Notes under the pieces: model-generated
What the model saw: only the letters and a program-made list of their open reading frames with translations
The model's database searches: none
Told to the model about the DNA's origin: nothing
Position numbers and translations under genes: made by a program
Part shown: one piece after another, positions 28,779 through 38,285 of the stretch
How the letters are laid out: each line of letters opens with the position of its first letter
Numbering within the stretch: the stretch's first letter is position 1
NCBI RefSeq assembly: GCF_016812035.1
Contig: NZ_CP069178.1
Span: 496,001-560,000, forward strand
Direction: 5' to 3'
DNA length: 64,000 bases
From: Bulleidia sp. zg-1006
Lineage (GTDB): Bacteria > Bacillota_I > Bacilli_A > Erysipelotrichales > Erysipelotrichaceae

Positions 28779-28859
28779 CCTGTTGAGTACACAGGTAAAG
28801 AAAAAGAGGCTTATAGCCTCAGTACAAACCACTCGTTTTACGGGTGGTTATGATTTTTT
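28779..28859 (+). other. Three-hairpin structured element, IS200/IS605-end-like
   Basis: Three consecutive hairpins: CCTGT/ACAGG (28779-28795), GAGGC/GCCTC (28806-28820), AACCACTCG/CGGGTGGTT (28827-28849), then a T run. The last could terminate uraA. The whole arrangement recalls right ends of IS200/IS605 elements, where such hairpins also form the TnpB guide RNA scaffold. No tnpA or tnpB remains. The assignment is inference. Confidence 0.4.
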
Positions 28860-28894
28860 GCTCTTTCTCTGGGAAAATATGAAGGAATGCGGTA

Positions 28895-28925
28895 TATTTT
28901 TATAAAGATTATCTTTATAAAAATA
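28895..28925. promoter_or_regulatory. 31-bp perfect palindrome before the XRE regulator
   Basis: Two 15-base arms around a single central T (28910), ending 11 bases before the ATG of the regulator. This is the expected position for an autoregulatory operator of the XRE protein; in RNA it would also fold into a stem next to the ribosome site. Confidence 0.7.
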
Positions 28926-28936
28926 AAGGTGACGAC

Positions 28937-29158
28937 ATGGCGATTAGCTATAATAAACTATGGAAACTACTGATAGATAAAAATATGACTAAAACAGATT
29001 TGAAGAATGTAACCGAATTCATTTCGGTTACATTAGCAAACATAGGTAAGGGTAAGTTTGTAAGCTTAAGAATGATAGACAAAATTTGTGATGAACTGGA
29101 TTGCGATGTGAATGACATTATGGAACATATTGCAAGCGAAAATATTGAAAGAGAGTAG
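28937..29158 (+). CDS. XRE/Cro-type HTH regulator
   Basis: 73 residues consisting of one helix-turn-helix domain: TKTDLKNVTEFISVTLANIGKG is followed by the family-typical LRMIDKICDELDCDVNDIM. AAAGGTGA lies 6-7 bases before the ATG. It stands alone between the palindrome and the lanthipeptide genes, so it is the likely regulator of itself and perhaps of that locus. Confidence 0.9.
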   Translation: MAISYNKLWKLLIDKNMTKTDLKNVTEFISVTLANIGKGKFVSLRMIDKICDELDCDVNDIMEHIASENIERE

Positions 29159-29458
29159 TAAGTCAAGATGATTAATAATATACTAACTTATATTTCGTTG
29201 TTTTCATCCGCAGGGACCGGATGCTGTGAATTTAAACTTGAGGATTTGGAATATATAGTCACAAATTATATACAAATATCAAACTACTAGGTAAATTAAA
29301 ACGCATATTCTGTTATACACATCATCTCATAATCATGAGATAATATAATTATTAACATGATTTATCAACTTTCTAATACGTAAATATATTGAACTTTGCC
29401 AGATTACAAAATTGAAAGTTGCAAAGATGAATTCTAGAATATAGGAGATTAAATACTC
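29159..29458. other. Leader region of the lanthipeptide locus
   Basis: 300 bases without a gene. A small hairpin ATCTCAT/ATGAGAT lies near 29323-29340. Imperfect repeats of AACTTT-like sequence lie closer to lanT. No strong promoter was recognised. Confidence 0.4.
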
Positions 29459-31537
29459 ATGAAAAAAATTATACATTATTCGCAATTCGCAGAAAATGAA
29501 TGTGGCTTATGTTGTATTGCGATGATTTGTTCGTATTATGGATTTTATAATTCAATAGCGTACTATAGAAATTGTGCAAATGTTGGACGTGATGGACTTT
29601 CGCTTCTACAAATACATAATATTTTCGGGAAATTGGGATTTAATTGTAAAGTTTATCAAACCGAAAGAATTGATGAAGAAATGTTTACAAATGGACCACT
29701 CATTATACATTTAACAAGCAATCACTATGTAGTTATTTTAAAGCGACGGAAATTTATTTTTTTATTTGATCCGAATTCACATGAAAAGAAAAAAACCACT
29801 ATTGATTCTATAAATAAAAAATTCAGTGGCTATTATGTCGTTGCTAGTCCTATAAAGAGCGTAGAATATTTTATTAATGACCGCCCAAATATTTTTAAAA
29901 AATTACAAAAATATCTCAATGGTGCACAAAAAATCCTCAGTATTATCTTTTTTCTTTCTTTAATTTCATATCTTTTTTCTGTTTTCTTGCCAGTTCAAGT
30001 TAGCGTGATTTTAAATGCGCTAACAGATTTTGGCGTTGTTGAGAATATATTGACAAAAATAATATTTATATTTATTTTTATTTTAAGTTTTTTTGGCTTA
30101 TCACTTATTAGAAATGGATTATTAGTTAAATTGCAAATATATCTAATCAAAAAAATTAATAATGAAATTATAATGAAACTTATTAATATTAATTTTTCAT
30201 ATTATGATAATCGTAGCAAAGGAGATATTTTATATAGATTATCTTTATCAGATCATTTACAAAATGCGATTAGCTATAATTTTGTGAATTTCTTGTTAGC
30301 TTTTTCTAATTCCGTGGTTATTATGGCATATATTATTTTTATTTATCCAGTTATAATAAAAATTTTAATATTTATATGTCTTATTGTTATAGCAATTATA
30401 GCAATAATAATACATAATAAACTTTTAAAAACTCAAAAAGAATCTCAAAAGAAGAATTTGCAATTTAAGAATTCAGAAACAGATCTTGTTAATAATATGT
30501 ATCAAATTAGATGTGAAAACGTTCAAAATTATTATCAAAATAATTGTCAATTAACCCTAGAACAGTATATTGATTCATTTGAAAAAAATCAAAAAAATGT
30601 ACAATTTAGCAGTTTATATTTAAGCATGTTCTTTTCGTATATTCCATTTTTAATTGTTATTATTTATGCACTTTTGTTTAATCATCAGGTAGGTAGTATA
30701 TTTGTTTTATATTCAATAATTAACACCTTATTCTCACAGTCTTTTATGGCAGTTAGTGAAATAAATTCATTGAGCTTATTATCTGAAACATTTAATTATA
30801 TTGATGATATTATAGATGAAAAGGAAAATGACTATATAAAGGAAAAAAAGTCTGTAGCATTTAAATGTCTAAAACTAGAAAATATTTCGTTTAAGTATAA
30901 TGATAATGGTAGGGATGTGTTAAGTGGTTTTTCATTAGAAATTAACAAATCAGATTTTATTGCAATTGTGGGGGATAGTGGTTCAGGTAAAACAACAATT
31001 ATTAAATTGTTGACTCATCTATATGAACCAAGAACTGGAGCTATTCTAATAAATGGAGATGATTTAAAAAATAATAAAGTTTTTGATTATTCAGTTGCAA
31101 TACTTCCACAGTATCCTTTAACCATAAATGGTACTATAAAAGAGAATTTGGCTATGGATTTAAAAAACATAGAGGATGATGTTTTTTGGGAATGCTTGGC
31201 TGTAGCGCATTTGAAAGAAGAAGTGAATGAACTACCAATGAAATTGGATACAGTTGTTTCTAATTCTGGTACGAATTTTTCAGGCGGACAATTGCAGAGA
31301 CTCTCTTTGGCAAGAGAATTGGTAAAGAATCCGAACTTATTAATCTTTGATGAGGCATTATCCTCACTGGAGGAAGAGGAAGAGATTGCTATTTATGATT
31401 ATCTAAAGAAAATAGGAAAAACATTACTTGTTATTACGCATCGCAAGAACGTTTTGAAAAATTGCAATAAAATATGTGTCATGAACAATGGGAAACTGGA
31501 AAAGAAAGGAGCATATACAGAATTGTATGATAAATAG
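29459..31537 (+). CDS. lanT: LanT-like peptidase-containing ABC transporter (C39)
   Basis: Exporter that cuts a double-glycine leader and moves the peptide out. N-terminal C39 peptidase: Gln9 and the catalytic Cys15 in QFAENECG, His in SNHYVVI, Asp in FDPN. A membrane domain spans about residues 155-435, then an ATPase with GDSGSGKTT, SGGQLQR and LLIFDEALS. The fusion and length (692) match class II LanT. It lies upstream of LanM and the GG-type precursor. GGAG lies before the ATG. Confidence 0.92.
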   Translation: MKKIIHYSQFAENECGLCCIAMICSYYGFYNSIAYYRNCANVGRDGLSLLQIHNIFGKLGFNCKVYQTERIDEEMFTNGPLIIHLTSNHYVVILKRRKFIFLFDPNSHEKKKTTIDSINKKFSGYYVVASPIKSVEYFINDRPNIFKKLQKYLNGAQKILSIIFFLSLISYLFSVFLPVQVSVILNALTDFGVVENILTKIIFIFIFILSFFGLSLIRNGLLVKLQIYLIKKINNEIIMKLININFSYYDNRSKGDILYRLSLSDHLQNAISYNFVNFLLAFSNSVVIMAYIIFIYPVIIKILIFICLIVIAIIAIIIHNKLLKTQKESQKKNLQFKNSETDLVNNMYQIRCENVQNYYQNNCQLTLEQYIDSFEKNQKNVQFSSLYLSMFFSYIPFLIVIIYALLFNHQVGSIFVLYSIINTLFSQSFMAVSEINSLSLLSETFNYIDDIIDEKENDYIKEKKSVAFKCLKLENISFKYNDNGRDVLSGFSLEINKSDFIAIVGDSGSGKTTIIKLLTHLYEPRTGAILINGDDLKNNKVFDYSVAILPQYPLTINGTIKENLAMDLKNIEDDVFWECLAVAHLKEEVNELPMKLDTVVSNSGTNFSGGQLQRLSLARELVKNPNLLIFDEALSSLEEEEEIAIYDYLKKIGKTLLVITHRKNVLKNCNKICVMNNGKLEKKGAYTELYDK

Positions 31538-32288
31538 GGTGAAAGTTGTATCAATTATCGGAAGTTATAGAAATGCGAATTCTTATTCGAGACGAAGTGC
31601 AATATATTTTGGGAATGCCTTAAATCATTACGGTGAATGTATTAACGAAATATTACTTCCCAACGAGTTGCAGATAAATAATTGCATTGGATGCTGCAGA
31701 TGCTTTTCTAATGGAAAATGTTCTTTAACTGATGATATGAATATTGTTATTTCTAAAATGATGGCTTCTGATATCGTTATTTTCTCTGTGCCAGTTTATT
31801 TTCATCAAATATCTGGATACATGAAAACTCTAATTGATCGCCTAGCATTCTTAAGTCACATAATGTATTTTTTGGGGAAAATAGGTGTAGTAATAATTAA
31901 TACAGATAATAATGGATCTGCTGAAGCTGAGCACTATCTGAAAGAGGTTCAGGAGTATTTGGGCTTTTCATGCAAAAGTTGCTTTACCGTATATACAAAT
32001 AACTTAAGTGAAGAAGCACATCGCAGTATTATCAAACATGAAGTAATTAATTTAGTATATGAGCTACATGATGGAACTTTTGCAAGTGAATTGCAACATC
32101 AATTTTATAAGCTTCAAATGAATTCGATGAAAAATAGACCTAATCAAAATAACGAAAAAATCATGTGGCAAAATCTATTTTCCAATAAGGATGAAGTTGG
32201 TTGTGCTATTAAGTATAAAATGTCTGATAGTTTGAAAGAATGGATTCATAATTCATTCACTATATTTGAAAAAGACCAATTGTTTTGA
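31527..32288 (+). CDS. Flavodoxin-fold NAD(P)H/FMN oxidoreductase
   Basis: About 253 residues. The start VVSIIGSYRNANSYSRR is the FMN phosphate loop of the NADPH-dependent FMN reductase family. CIGCCRCFSNGKCSLTDDMN is the Cys-rich motif common in that family. VPVYFHQISGYMKTLIDR follows. The C-terminal part has no recognised domain. It overlaps the lanT end and precedes lanM; a role in reducing dehydroamino acids of the lanthipeptide is possible but only inferred. A GTG at 31539 is an alternative start. Confidence 0.8.
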   Translation: MINRVKVVSIIGSYRNANSYSRRSAIYFGNALNHYGECINEILLPNELQINNCIGCCRCFSNGKCSLTDDMNIVISKMMASDIVIFSVPVYFHQISGYMKTLIDRLAFLSHIMYFLGKIGVVIINTDNNGSAEAEHYLKEVQEYLGFSCKSCFTVYTNNLSEEAHRSIIKHEVINLVYELHDGTFASELQHQFYKLQMNSMKNRPNQNNEKIMWQNLFSNKDEVGCAIKYKMSDSLKEWIHNSFTIFEKDQLF

Positions 32289-32351
32289 GTGATTATAAAA
32301 CAGAAAATAAAACGTTTAAATTAAAGATAGAAGTCTGGAGGAAATGTAATA

Positions 32352-32609
32352 ATGAAAAAAAATAAAAGTGAATATTATCCCAAAGCGAAGGTATGCTTAT
32401 TAAATACTGGGAGATATAATCAAATTCCTGCAAAAGGTAACATTAAAAACGTATATGATGTTGTTTTTGATGTTGGTGATAAATTAATTGAAATATCAAT
32501 TAGTAAGTTCGAATATGATCAATTGAGTATTGGCGATTGTGGTGAATTAGAAATTAATAATAAAGAAATTATAAGATTTTCTAAAAAGATCTCAGCAATA
32601 AAGTCCTAG
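32352..32609 (+). CDS. Small protein of unknown function in the lanthipeptide locus
   Basis: 85 residues, no signal peptide, Lys-rich, with a beta-rich look (YDVVFDVGDKLIEISISKFEYDQL). Not recognised. TGGAGG lies about 10 bases before the ATG. It sits between the flavoprotein and lanM genes on the same strand; an immunity or accessory role is possible. Confidence 0.6.
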   Translation: MKKNKSEYYPKAKVCLLNTGRYNQIPAKGNIKNVYDVVFDVGDKLIEISISKFEYDQLSIGDCGELEINNKEIIRFSKKISAIKS

Positions 32610-32834
32610 CAAATAATTGATATGTATAAAAAATAGAGATATGTGATTGATGAAATAAGATATGTGAGTAAATTAAAAACTAGTTTTTAAACTGTAAGGA
32701 AATTAGTCAACATAAAGTGGTTAGTCTTAGTATTTTGATACTTAAATAAGCGTTTAATGTACTTAAAAAGTTAAATGGGTTAATATGTAAATAGTATATT
32801 TAGTCTGATAATAGTGTATTGAGATGGAGGGAGT
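32610..32834. other. Spacer with 18-bp perfect palindrome before lanM
   Basis: AT-rich gap without a gene. The palindrome TTAAAAACTAGTTTTTAA lies at 32673-32690 and may be a terminator-like stem or protein site. Confidence 0.5.
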
Positions 32835-35554
32835 ATGAACAAAACTAATTTACAGCCATTGATTGATGAAATAATAAAAAATAATTGTGAAAATGAATTA
32901 TTTGAATTAAATAAGTTTTTTTAGAAAATGATTTAAGTATCTTTAAGGATGTAAAAAAAGATATCAACGAAATGGTATACCAGATGATAGTTGAATGTGT
33001 TGTTGATATTTATCAAAGTAAAAGAGAGGTGTACAGAAAACAAGGGTATAATCACGCGGAAAGGATTAATTTTTTCTTTAAAGAAATGGAAGAAACATTC
33101 TTTTATGATGAATTTTCAGCAAAATATCCTGTATTAATAAATCTGATAAATATAAGATGCTTAGATTTTATTGAAGAAATAAAAGAGATCTGTAATTTTT
33201 TTTCTGAGGATTATAATCTTCTCACCGAAACATTACAAATTCCACCAGGAAAAATTAGGGCAATTAAGTGGACAGATGGAGATATTCATTGTGGAAGAAA
33301 TGTGATGATTGTTGAAACAACAAATTGTAAATTGGTATACAAGCCTAACAGTAATTCAAATTTTATACTTTTCTCATCTATTATTGATTTATATAATAAT
33401 ACAAAAGAAAAAAATTATTTAAAATACACGAAGTTTGTAAGTAAAAAAGATCATTTTTGGCAAGAGTATATTACCTTAAAAGTTTTTTCAGAATACGATA
33501 GTGTCAAAAAATACTATTATAAATGTGGAATATTTTTGGCTATTTTTTTGTTATTTGGAACATCTGATTTACATTATGAAAACTTAATAATTCATGATGA
33601 TAATCCATATTTTATTGATTTAGAAACTTTATGTAGAGCAGAGGTAAATAACATTTCGGAATCACAGAAATACCGTGATATTCAGTCAAGTGTAGTATTT
33701 TCTTCTATGTTACCTGTAATTGATCGCAGTAGTGGTTTTGATATTAACTTTAGTGCTTTATTTACGGGAAATATGACTTCTACAAAATTACAGAATTACC
33801 GTCTGGAGGAGGATGAAGAAAATGATTTCCTTTACAAGAAATACTTTGCTTCAGTAAGTAATAGAGCATCCGGTAACTTTTATAATGAAATTGAAATCTC
33901 TCCTGACGAAGTTGAAGAATACCTTTTACGTGGCTTTAATGATGGTGCTGAATTTATTCTTAATAATAAAAGTTATATTCTAGAAATATTAAAAGATCAT
34001 AAACTAAAATATGCGGAGAATCGTCTCATTTTACGTGCTACCCAAATATATGCAAAATTCATTTCTGCAGCTAGAACACCCGAAAATTTGAAATCATATA
34101 TCTCTTATAATAAAATTTTTTCGATTTTGGAAAGAAATTTCGTTGCGGGTAAAAATGGATATAGTCGATGTGAAGATGAAATACATAATTTAAAAAGAGG
34201 TTATATCCCTTATTACTATGTCAATTTGGGAGAAAAAACACTTTTTAGTAATAATATAAAATTGGAAAATTACCTAATAAAATCACCAATTGATTCTATT
34301 ATAGACAAAATGAACATATTTGATAAATCTTATATCGAGTACCAGAATTATTTAATTAAACTATCCCTTAGTACATGGTATAAATCAAATGATTATTTTG
34401 TATATAATCAAGTATCAAAAGATATCTATGACAATAATATGCTCTATGAAGAGATTGATGATTACTTTGAGAGATTAAAAAATTATATAATAGAGATAAA
34501 TGAGAGCGAATGTAATATTCCTATCTTAGAAGTTGCCGGTAACGATTTAAAAATAGGGCTAGTCAATCCTGGTTTATACAATGGTGGCGGGCTTATAATG
34601 CTTTTTTTACAATATGGAAATCACAACAAATATTATAAAAATATTGCAAGGAAATTATTAGAAAATATTTATTCAAACTATTTTCAACAGAAAGTTAATG
34701 ATAGTAATATAAAAGATTTTGGAATGTTTACAGGGATAGGTGGACTGGCTTATTTGGAATACAACGCATATGTCATATCTGGTAATATAATGCATTACCA
34801 TAGGTTTTCAGAAATAATTACTGATATTTTTAATTCTATAGAAAAAAAGGATATAGTTGATTTAACATATTTTTCGGGTCTTTCGGGTGTTATTCGATTT
34901 TTGAATAATTGTAAATTGTCTGAAGAACTTGTGAAAATAAAGAATAAATTAGAGAATAAATTAGAATCACAATATTTAAATGATGAAGGAACTATGAAAT
35001 CAGAATATGGATTATTACATGGTGAATTGGGAATATTATTAGAAGTTTTATCTATATCGAAAAATGCAACTGTAAGGATAAAAGCAAAAAAAGAACTTGC
35101 CTTAATTACTTCTAATTTAAATAAAGATAATAATAAATGGTGTTCGGGTCAATTTGGATTATTTTGTGTTATCTCTTTATTGATTGGTTCAAGAAAAATC
35201 GAGCAAAATTATGAGCATGTATTAAATGAAATCAGTAATTCTTTAAAGAAAATGGAAAATTATACCTTGTGTCATGGAATCGCCTCTGTTATTGATTGTG
35301 CAAATAATAAGCTAGTCAAACAGTCACTAAAGCAAGTGAATTATCATACACCATCGCTTTTGTCTCCGAACGTAATCAACTGGGATAATTATAATTTCCG
35401 TTGCGACATATCTTTTATGTTAGGAGAATCCGGATATATTTATGCGTGCTTATCAAAAAAATATAATAATTTTCCATCCGTTCTTCTATTGGATGTTAAT
35501 TGCATTGAAGCATTTGATAATAGTGAAGTACTGTCATCCACAGTTTCTGGATAA
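32835..35554 (+). pseudogene. lanM: Class II lanthipeptide synthetase LanM, frameshifted near the N-terminus
   Basis: GGAGGG precedes ATG 32835. The frame runs for 29 codons to a TAG directly after a T7 tract (about 32916-32923). One added T, or a -1 slip at TTT-TAG, joins it to the long frame ending at 35554, giving about 906 residues. The dehydratase domain has GDIHCGRNVMI, KLVYKP and GTSDLHYENLI with IDLETL. The LanC-like cyclase has GMFTGIGG and zinc ligands in WCSGQFG and LCHG. The enzyme dehydrates Ser/Thr and forms lanthionine rings. The last 17 or so residues may read into foreign DNA. Phase variation, decay and sequencing error all remain possible. Confidence 0.88.
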
Positions 35555-36176
35555 CGGCGCAAATTCATTGTTAGCATAAATTGAATAATTGATTCCTCAT
35601 ATAGGTAACAGTCAAAATATCCGCGTCCGATGAATCCAAAAGCGACCGCTGTGACATCTCTTTCTTTAACATTTCGCAATATGCAGAGTGTCGGCGATAA
35701 TTTTCGTACAGTGGCTATGCCCCTGTCATACTTTTAGCTTCGCATGCGGAAATTTCTTGGGCAAAATCCGTTTTACCCCCTTTAAGTAAACTTCTTTCGA
35801 ATCATATAGGAATAAACATTTTTGTTACTCTTCTTGCTGTCGATAAGTGCTTCTCATAATTTATGATATGAAGCATCTGTGCTGTTCTCTATCTGAATGA
35901 ACCTGCGTTATATTCTTGCTTGTGCTCATCCTCAAGGAAACATTTCAAGGTTTGCAATATTCTTTTACCTACCACTTTATAATAATTCTTAAATGGCTAT
36001 GGACAAATAGAAGTAATGAATTAAAATATAGTTGAAGATGAGAAGTACTTTAATGTGATACGCAATAGACAAAAATACAGAGAAATATAATCTTACTGTA
36101 TAAAATAAGTTTTGATTGCGATTTATTAGGAATTTCACTGATTATAAATAGAAGTATCGCTAGAAAGGAGGATTTT
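35555..36176. other. Decayed tract between lanM and the precursor gene
   Basis: About 620 bases. The first 200 are richer in G and C than their surroundings and read partly open on the minus strand in two different frames, which looks like a decayed gene from a mobile element. No known family was recognised and no intact gene is seen. Confidence 0.5.
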
Positions 36177-36353
36177 ATGGAAAAAGTTATGAGTCGAGAA
36201 GTTGATTTAGATGAACTTGAATCTTTAGCTCTCGTTGGTGGCAATGATGGTGGAACAGTAAATCCACAGTCGTTTAAAGTTACTATTATTACCATTCTAG
36301 TTACTTGTTTATCAATTACTCAAACTGCCTCAGCAAAAGAAATTTGTGGTTAA
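36177..36353 (+). CDS. lanA: Class II lanthipeptide precursor (LanA)
   Basis: 58 residues. The leader is acidic (REVDLDELESLALVGG) and ends in GG at 21-22, the C39/LanT cleavage site. The 36-residue core has Thr at 27, 36, 39, 43, 48 and 50, Ser at 32, 46 and 52, and two Cys at 44 and 57, enough for two (methyl)lanthionine rings. AAAGGAGG lies 6 bases before the ATG and a strong terminator follows. It lies 620 bases from lanM, past a decayed tract. The core sequence did not match a lantibiotic I know. Confidence 0.85.
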   Translation: MEKVMSREVDLDELESLALVGGNDGGTVNPQSFKVTIITILVTCLSITQTASAKEICG

Positions 36354-36354
36354 C

Positions 36355-36399
36355 AAAAATTAGAGAGGGGGAGAAAGAGTTTCCTCCTCTCTAATTTTT
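36355..36399 (+). terminator. Terminator after the lanthipeptide precursor
   Basis: Perfect 14-bp outer stem (36355-36368 with 36386-36399) with additional inner pairing; ends in a T run. Confidence 0.85.
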
Positions 36400-36497
36400 G
36401 AACGTAATATATTTAACTGATTTCTTGGCGCTTAATGTACATTGTCTAATTAAATTTTTTTTCACTTTATCATAAAATTTTAAAAGGGGTTGATTGT

Positions 36498-37082
36498 ATG
36501 ATTAAATTTTGTGGATGGCTTAAGTCATATAATGAATTAAAAGAAACAGATACTACAAATTATTCAAAAGTATCAATAAATTTAAAAGAAAAAATTATCT
36601 CGCTTATCGTAATTGTCATACCATGTGTTTTGAATTTTTATAGTATGTTACACAGTGCAAAATTCAGTTTATATGAAACTATAATTTTTGATGTCATCGG
36701 TTTATTTATTTTAATTCCTTTGTTTTATTGTCATGAACTCTTGCACTGTATTTCATATTCTAATGAAGAAGAAAAGTGCATTTATGTTTATCAAACTTCA
36801 TTATTGACGTATTGCACAGAGAAGGTTAGTAAAAAGCAAGTGGTGAAAATATTATTATTACCAAATGTGGTTATAACCCTTCCTGTTGTATTTCTAAGCT
36901 TGATTTTACCTTTGTTTTTGAAATATAAGATTTCAAGTATAATATCATTTTTGTTCATACTGGTAGTTGCTGGTTCATATTCAGATATTACAATGCTAAT
37001 TTCAATTTTGAAATATAACAGTAATGCTTATTTTTGCTTTAGTAAAGGAATCTTCTATGTCAATAACTCTGGTCTGAAGTGA
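36498..37082 (+). CDS. DUF3267-like membrane metalloprotease
   Basis: 194 residues with about four membrane segments and the zinc motif HELLH in PLFYCHELLHCISY. A second conserved-looking polar stretch with Asn and Pro (LLLPNVVITLP) follows, as in DUF3267 putative zincins. AAAAGGGG lies upstream of the ATG. Its place right after the precursor suggests a role in immunity or peptide processing, but this is not established. Confidence 0.75.
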   Translation: MIKFCGWLKSYNELKETDTTNYSKVSINLKEKIISLIVIVIPCVLNFYSMLHSAKFSLYETIIFDVIGLFILIPLFYCHELLHCISYSNEEEKCIYVYQTSLLTYCTEKVSKKQVVKILLLPNVVITLPVVFLSLILPLFLKYKISSIISFLFILVVAGSYSDITMLISILKYNSNAYFCFSKGIFYVNNSGLK

Positions 37083-37364
37083 GAAGGTAAATTCCACATC
37101 AGAGATGGGAAGTGGAATTTAGTCTCCATGAAGTTTCGTAAGAGGAGATTGCCAAGAAACATAGTTCATTATCGGCACAGTATGAGGAATTGGAGCATCT
37201 GAAAACTAATATGGATAGCTACCTTGGTATGGATAAAACGAATGAGAAAAAAGAATCGGTCATTGATGTAATTAAGAAGTATCAAAAGAAGTTGAGAGAT
37301 AAATATTTGGTCAGTGTGGTCTTAGGACTACATCGGCTTTTTATATCCGGAATATAACCCTGTC
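37083..37364 (+). pseudogene. Decayed coiled-coil gene fragment
   Basis: An AAATTCCAC/GTGGAATTT hairpin lies at 37089-37120. An open stretch then reads KKHSSLSAQYEELEHLKTNM and continues to a TAA at about 37357 with Lys- and Glu-rich coiled-coil character. There is no start codon with a ribosome site. It resembles the C-terminal tails of mobilisation relaxases, which is weak evidence, and suggests a relic of a mobile element. Confidence 0.4.
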
Positions 37365-37412
37365 TTTAACACTTTCAAGAAAGTAAAAAGTTACGGAAGT
37401 CCTTAATTCAAA
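37365..37412. repeat. 48-bp direct repeat, left copy
   Basis: Matches 40297-40344 with a single mismatch. The right copy continues into the second arm of a hairpin, which this copy lacks. Together they bracket the exporter and secreted-protein module. Confidence 0.8.
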
Positions 37413-37652
37413 TAGCTATATAAAACTATCGTCTAACCTTTTACAATTTTATTTACTTCTTGCTTGCTCTATACGTTTAATTATTTCAAACTATTCACTT
37501 CTAAATTTCTATAGCACCTAGCTTAATTAGATAGACTTTAAATAAATACCAGAACCAATATATGTATACACCTTGGTATTTATTCAAAACATTGCTGATT
37601 TGCCTTAAAATTACATCTTATACCTGAATTAATCATAGTCGTTAAACCAAAA
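37413..37652. other. Non-coding stretch with an 11-bp inverted repeat
   Basis: AT-rich and without a gene. Inverted repeat AATAAATACCA (37541-37551) with TGGTATTTATT (37574-37584), no adjacent T run in either direction; possibly an end of an old element. Confidence 0.5.
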
Positions 37653-38285
37653 TTAAGTTGTCTGTAGAAGAAATTCATCATCAAAAATAAATTCATAATC
37701 TGAAATATACCGTAAATTATCATCAATATGAGTACTAAGAATTGTGATTGTATCTTGTTTTATATCGTTAAAATATTTTTGTGTTTTTTCTATACTGTGC
37801 GTATCTAATGCATTAAAGGGTTCGTCCAATATTAAAACCTTTGGGTTATGAATAAAAGCTTGAATTAAAGACATTTTTTGCTTTGTCCCTAAAGAACAGT
37901 GTTTATATTTTGTATTCTTATAATCTGTCAAATCATAAAAATCAATCCATTTTTTTATTGCTTGCTCATCTACTTTATCGGACATAGTCTTTAACAATCT
38001 TAAATTCTCAATTAATGTTAAATGAGATAGAAACTTAGGATTTTCAATAACTATTCCTGCATTTTCTATGTAGTTGATTTTATCTCTAATACGAACTCCA
38101 TCTTGATAAATGCTGCCATCATCTAAAGAATAATATCCACAAAGTGTTTTTAAAAAGACAGTCTTTCCTGAACCATTTCTCCCCTTTATTAAGTAAAATT
38201 TACCTGTTTCAAAAGTTAAATTAATATTCTTAAATACAAGCAAATCACCAAAACTCTTTTTTGCATCTTGAACAACTAAATTCAT
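37653..38285 (-). CDS. ABC transporter ATP-binding protein
   Basis: 210 residues. Walker A GRNGSGKT, Q-loop in VIENPKF, an unusual signature HCSLGTKQK in place of LSGGQ, Walker B VLILDEPF and switch His in STHID. Such degenerate signatures are common in ATPases of small bacteriocin or lantibiotic immunity exporters. It overlaps the upstream permease by 4 bases (ATGA) and is last in the minus-strand operon. Confidence 0.88.
   Translation of the reverse strand: MNLVVQDAKKSFGDLLVFKNINLTFETGKFYLIKGRNGSGKTVFLKTLCGYYSLDDGSIYQDGVRIRDKINYIENAGIVIENPKFLSHLTLIENLRLLKTMSDKVDEQAIKKWIDFYDLTDYKNTKYKHCSLGTKQKMSLIQAFIHNPKVLILDEPFNALDTHSIEKTQKYFNDIKQDTITILSTHIDDNLRYISDYEFIFDDEFLLQTT

Noticed and set aside
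35440-35679. 79-codon open frame on the minus strand at the lanM end
   Set aside because: It overlaps the C-terminus of LanM, has no ribosome site, and a second frame in the same DNA looks equally plausible; treated as decayed DNA.
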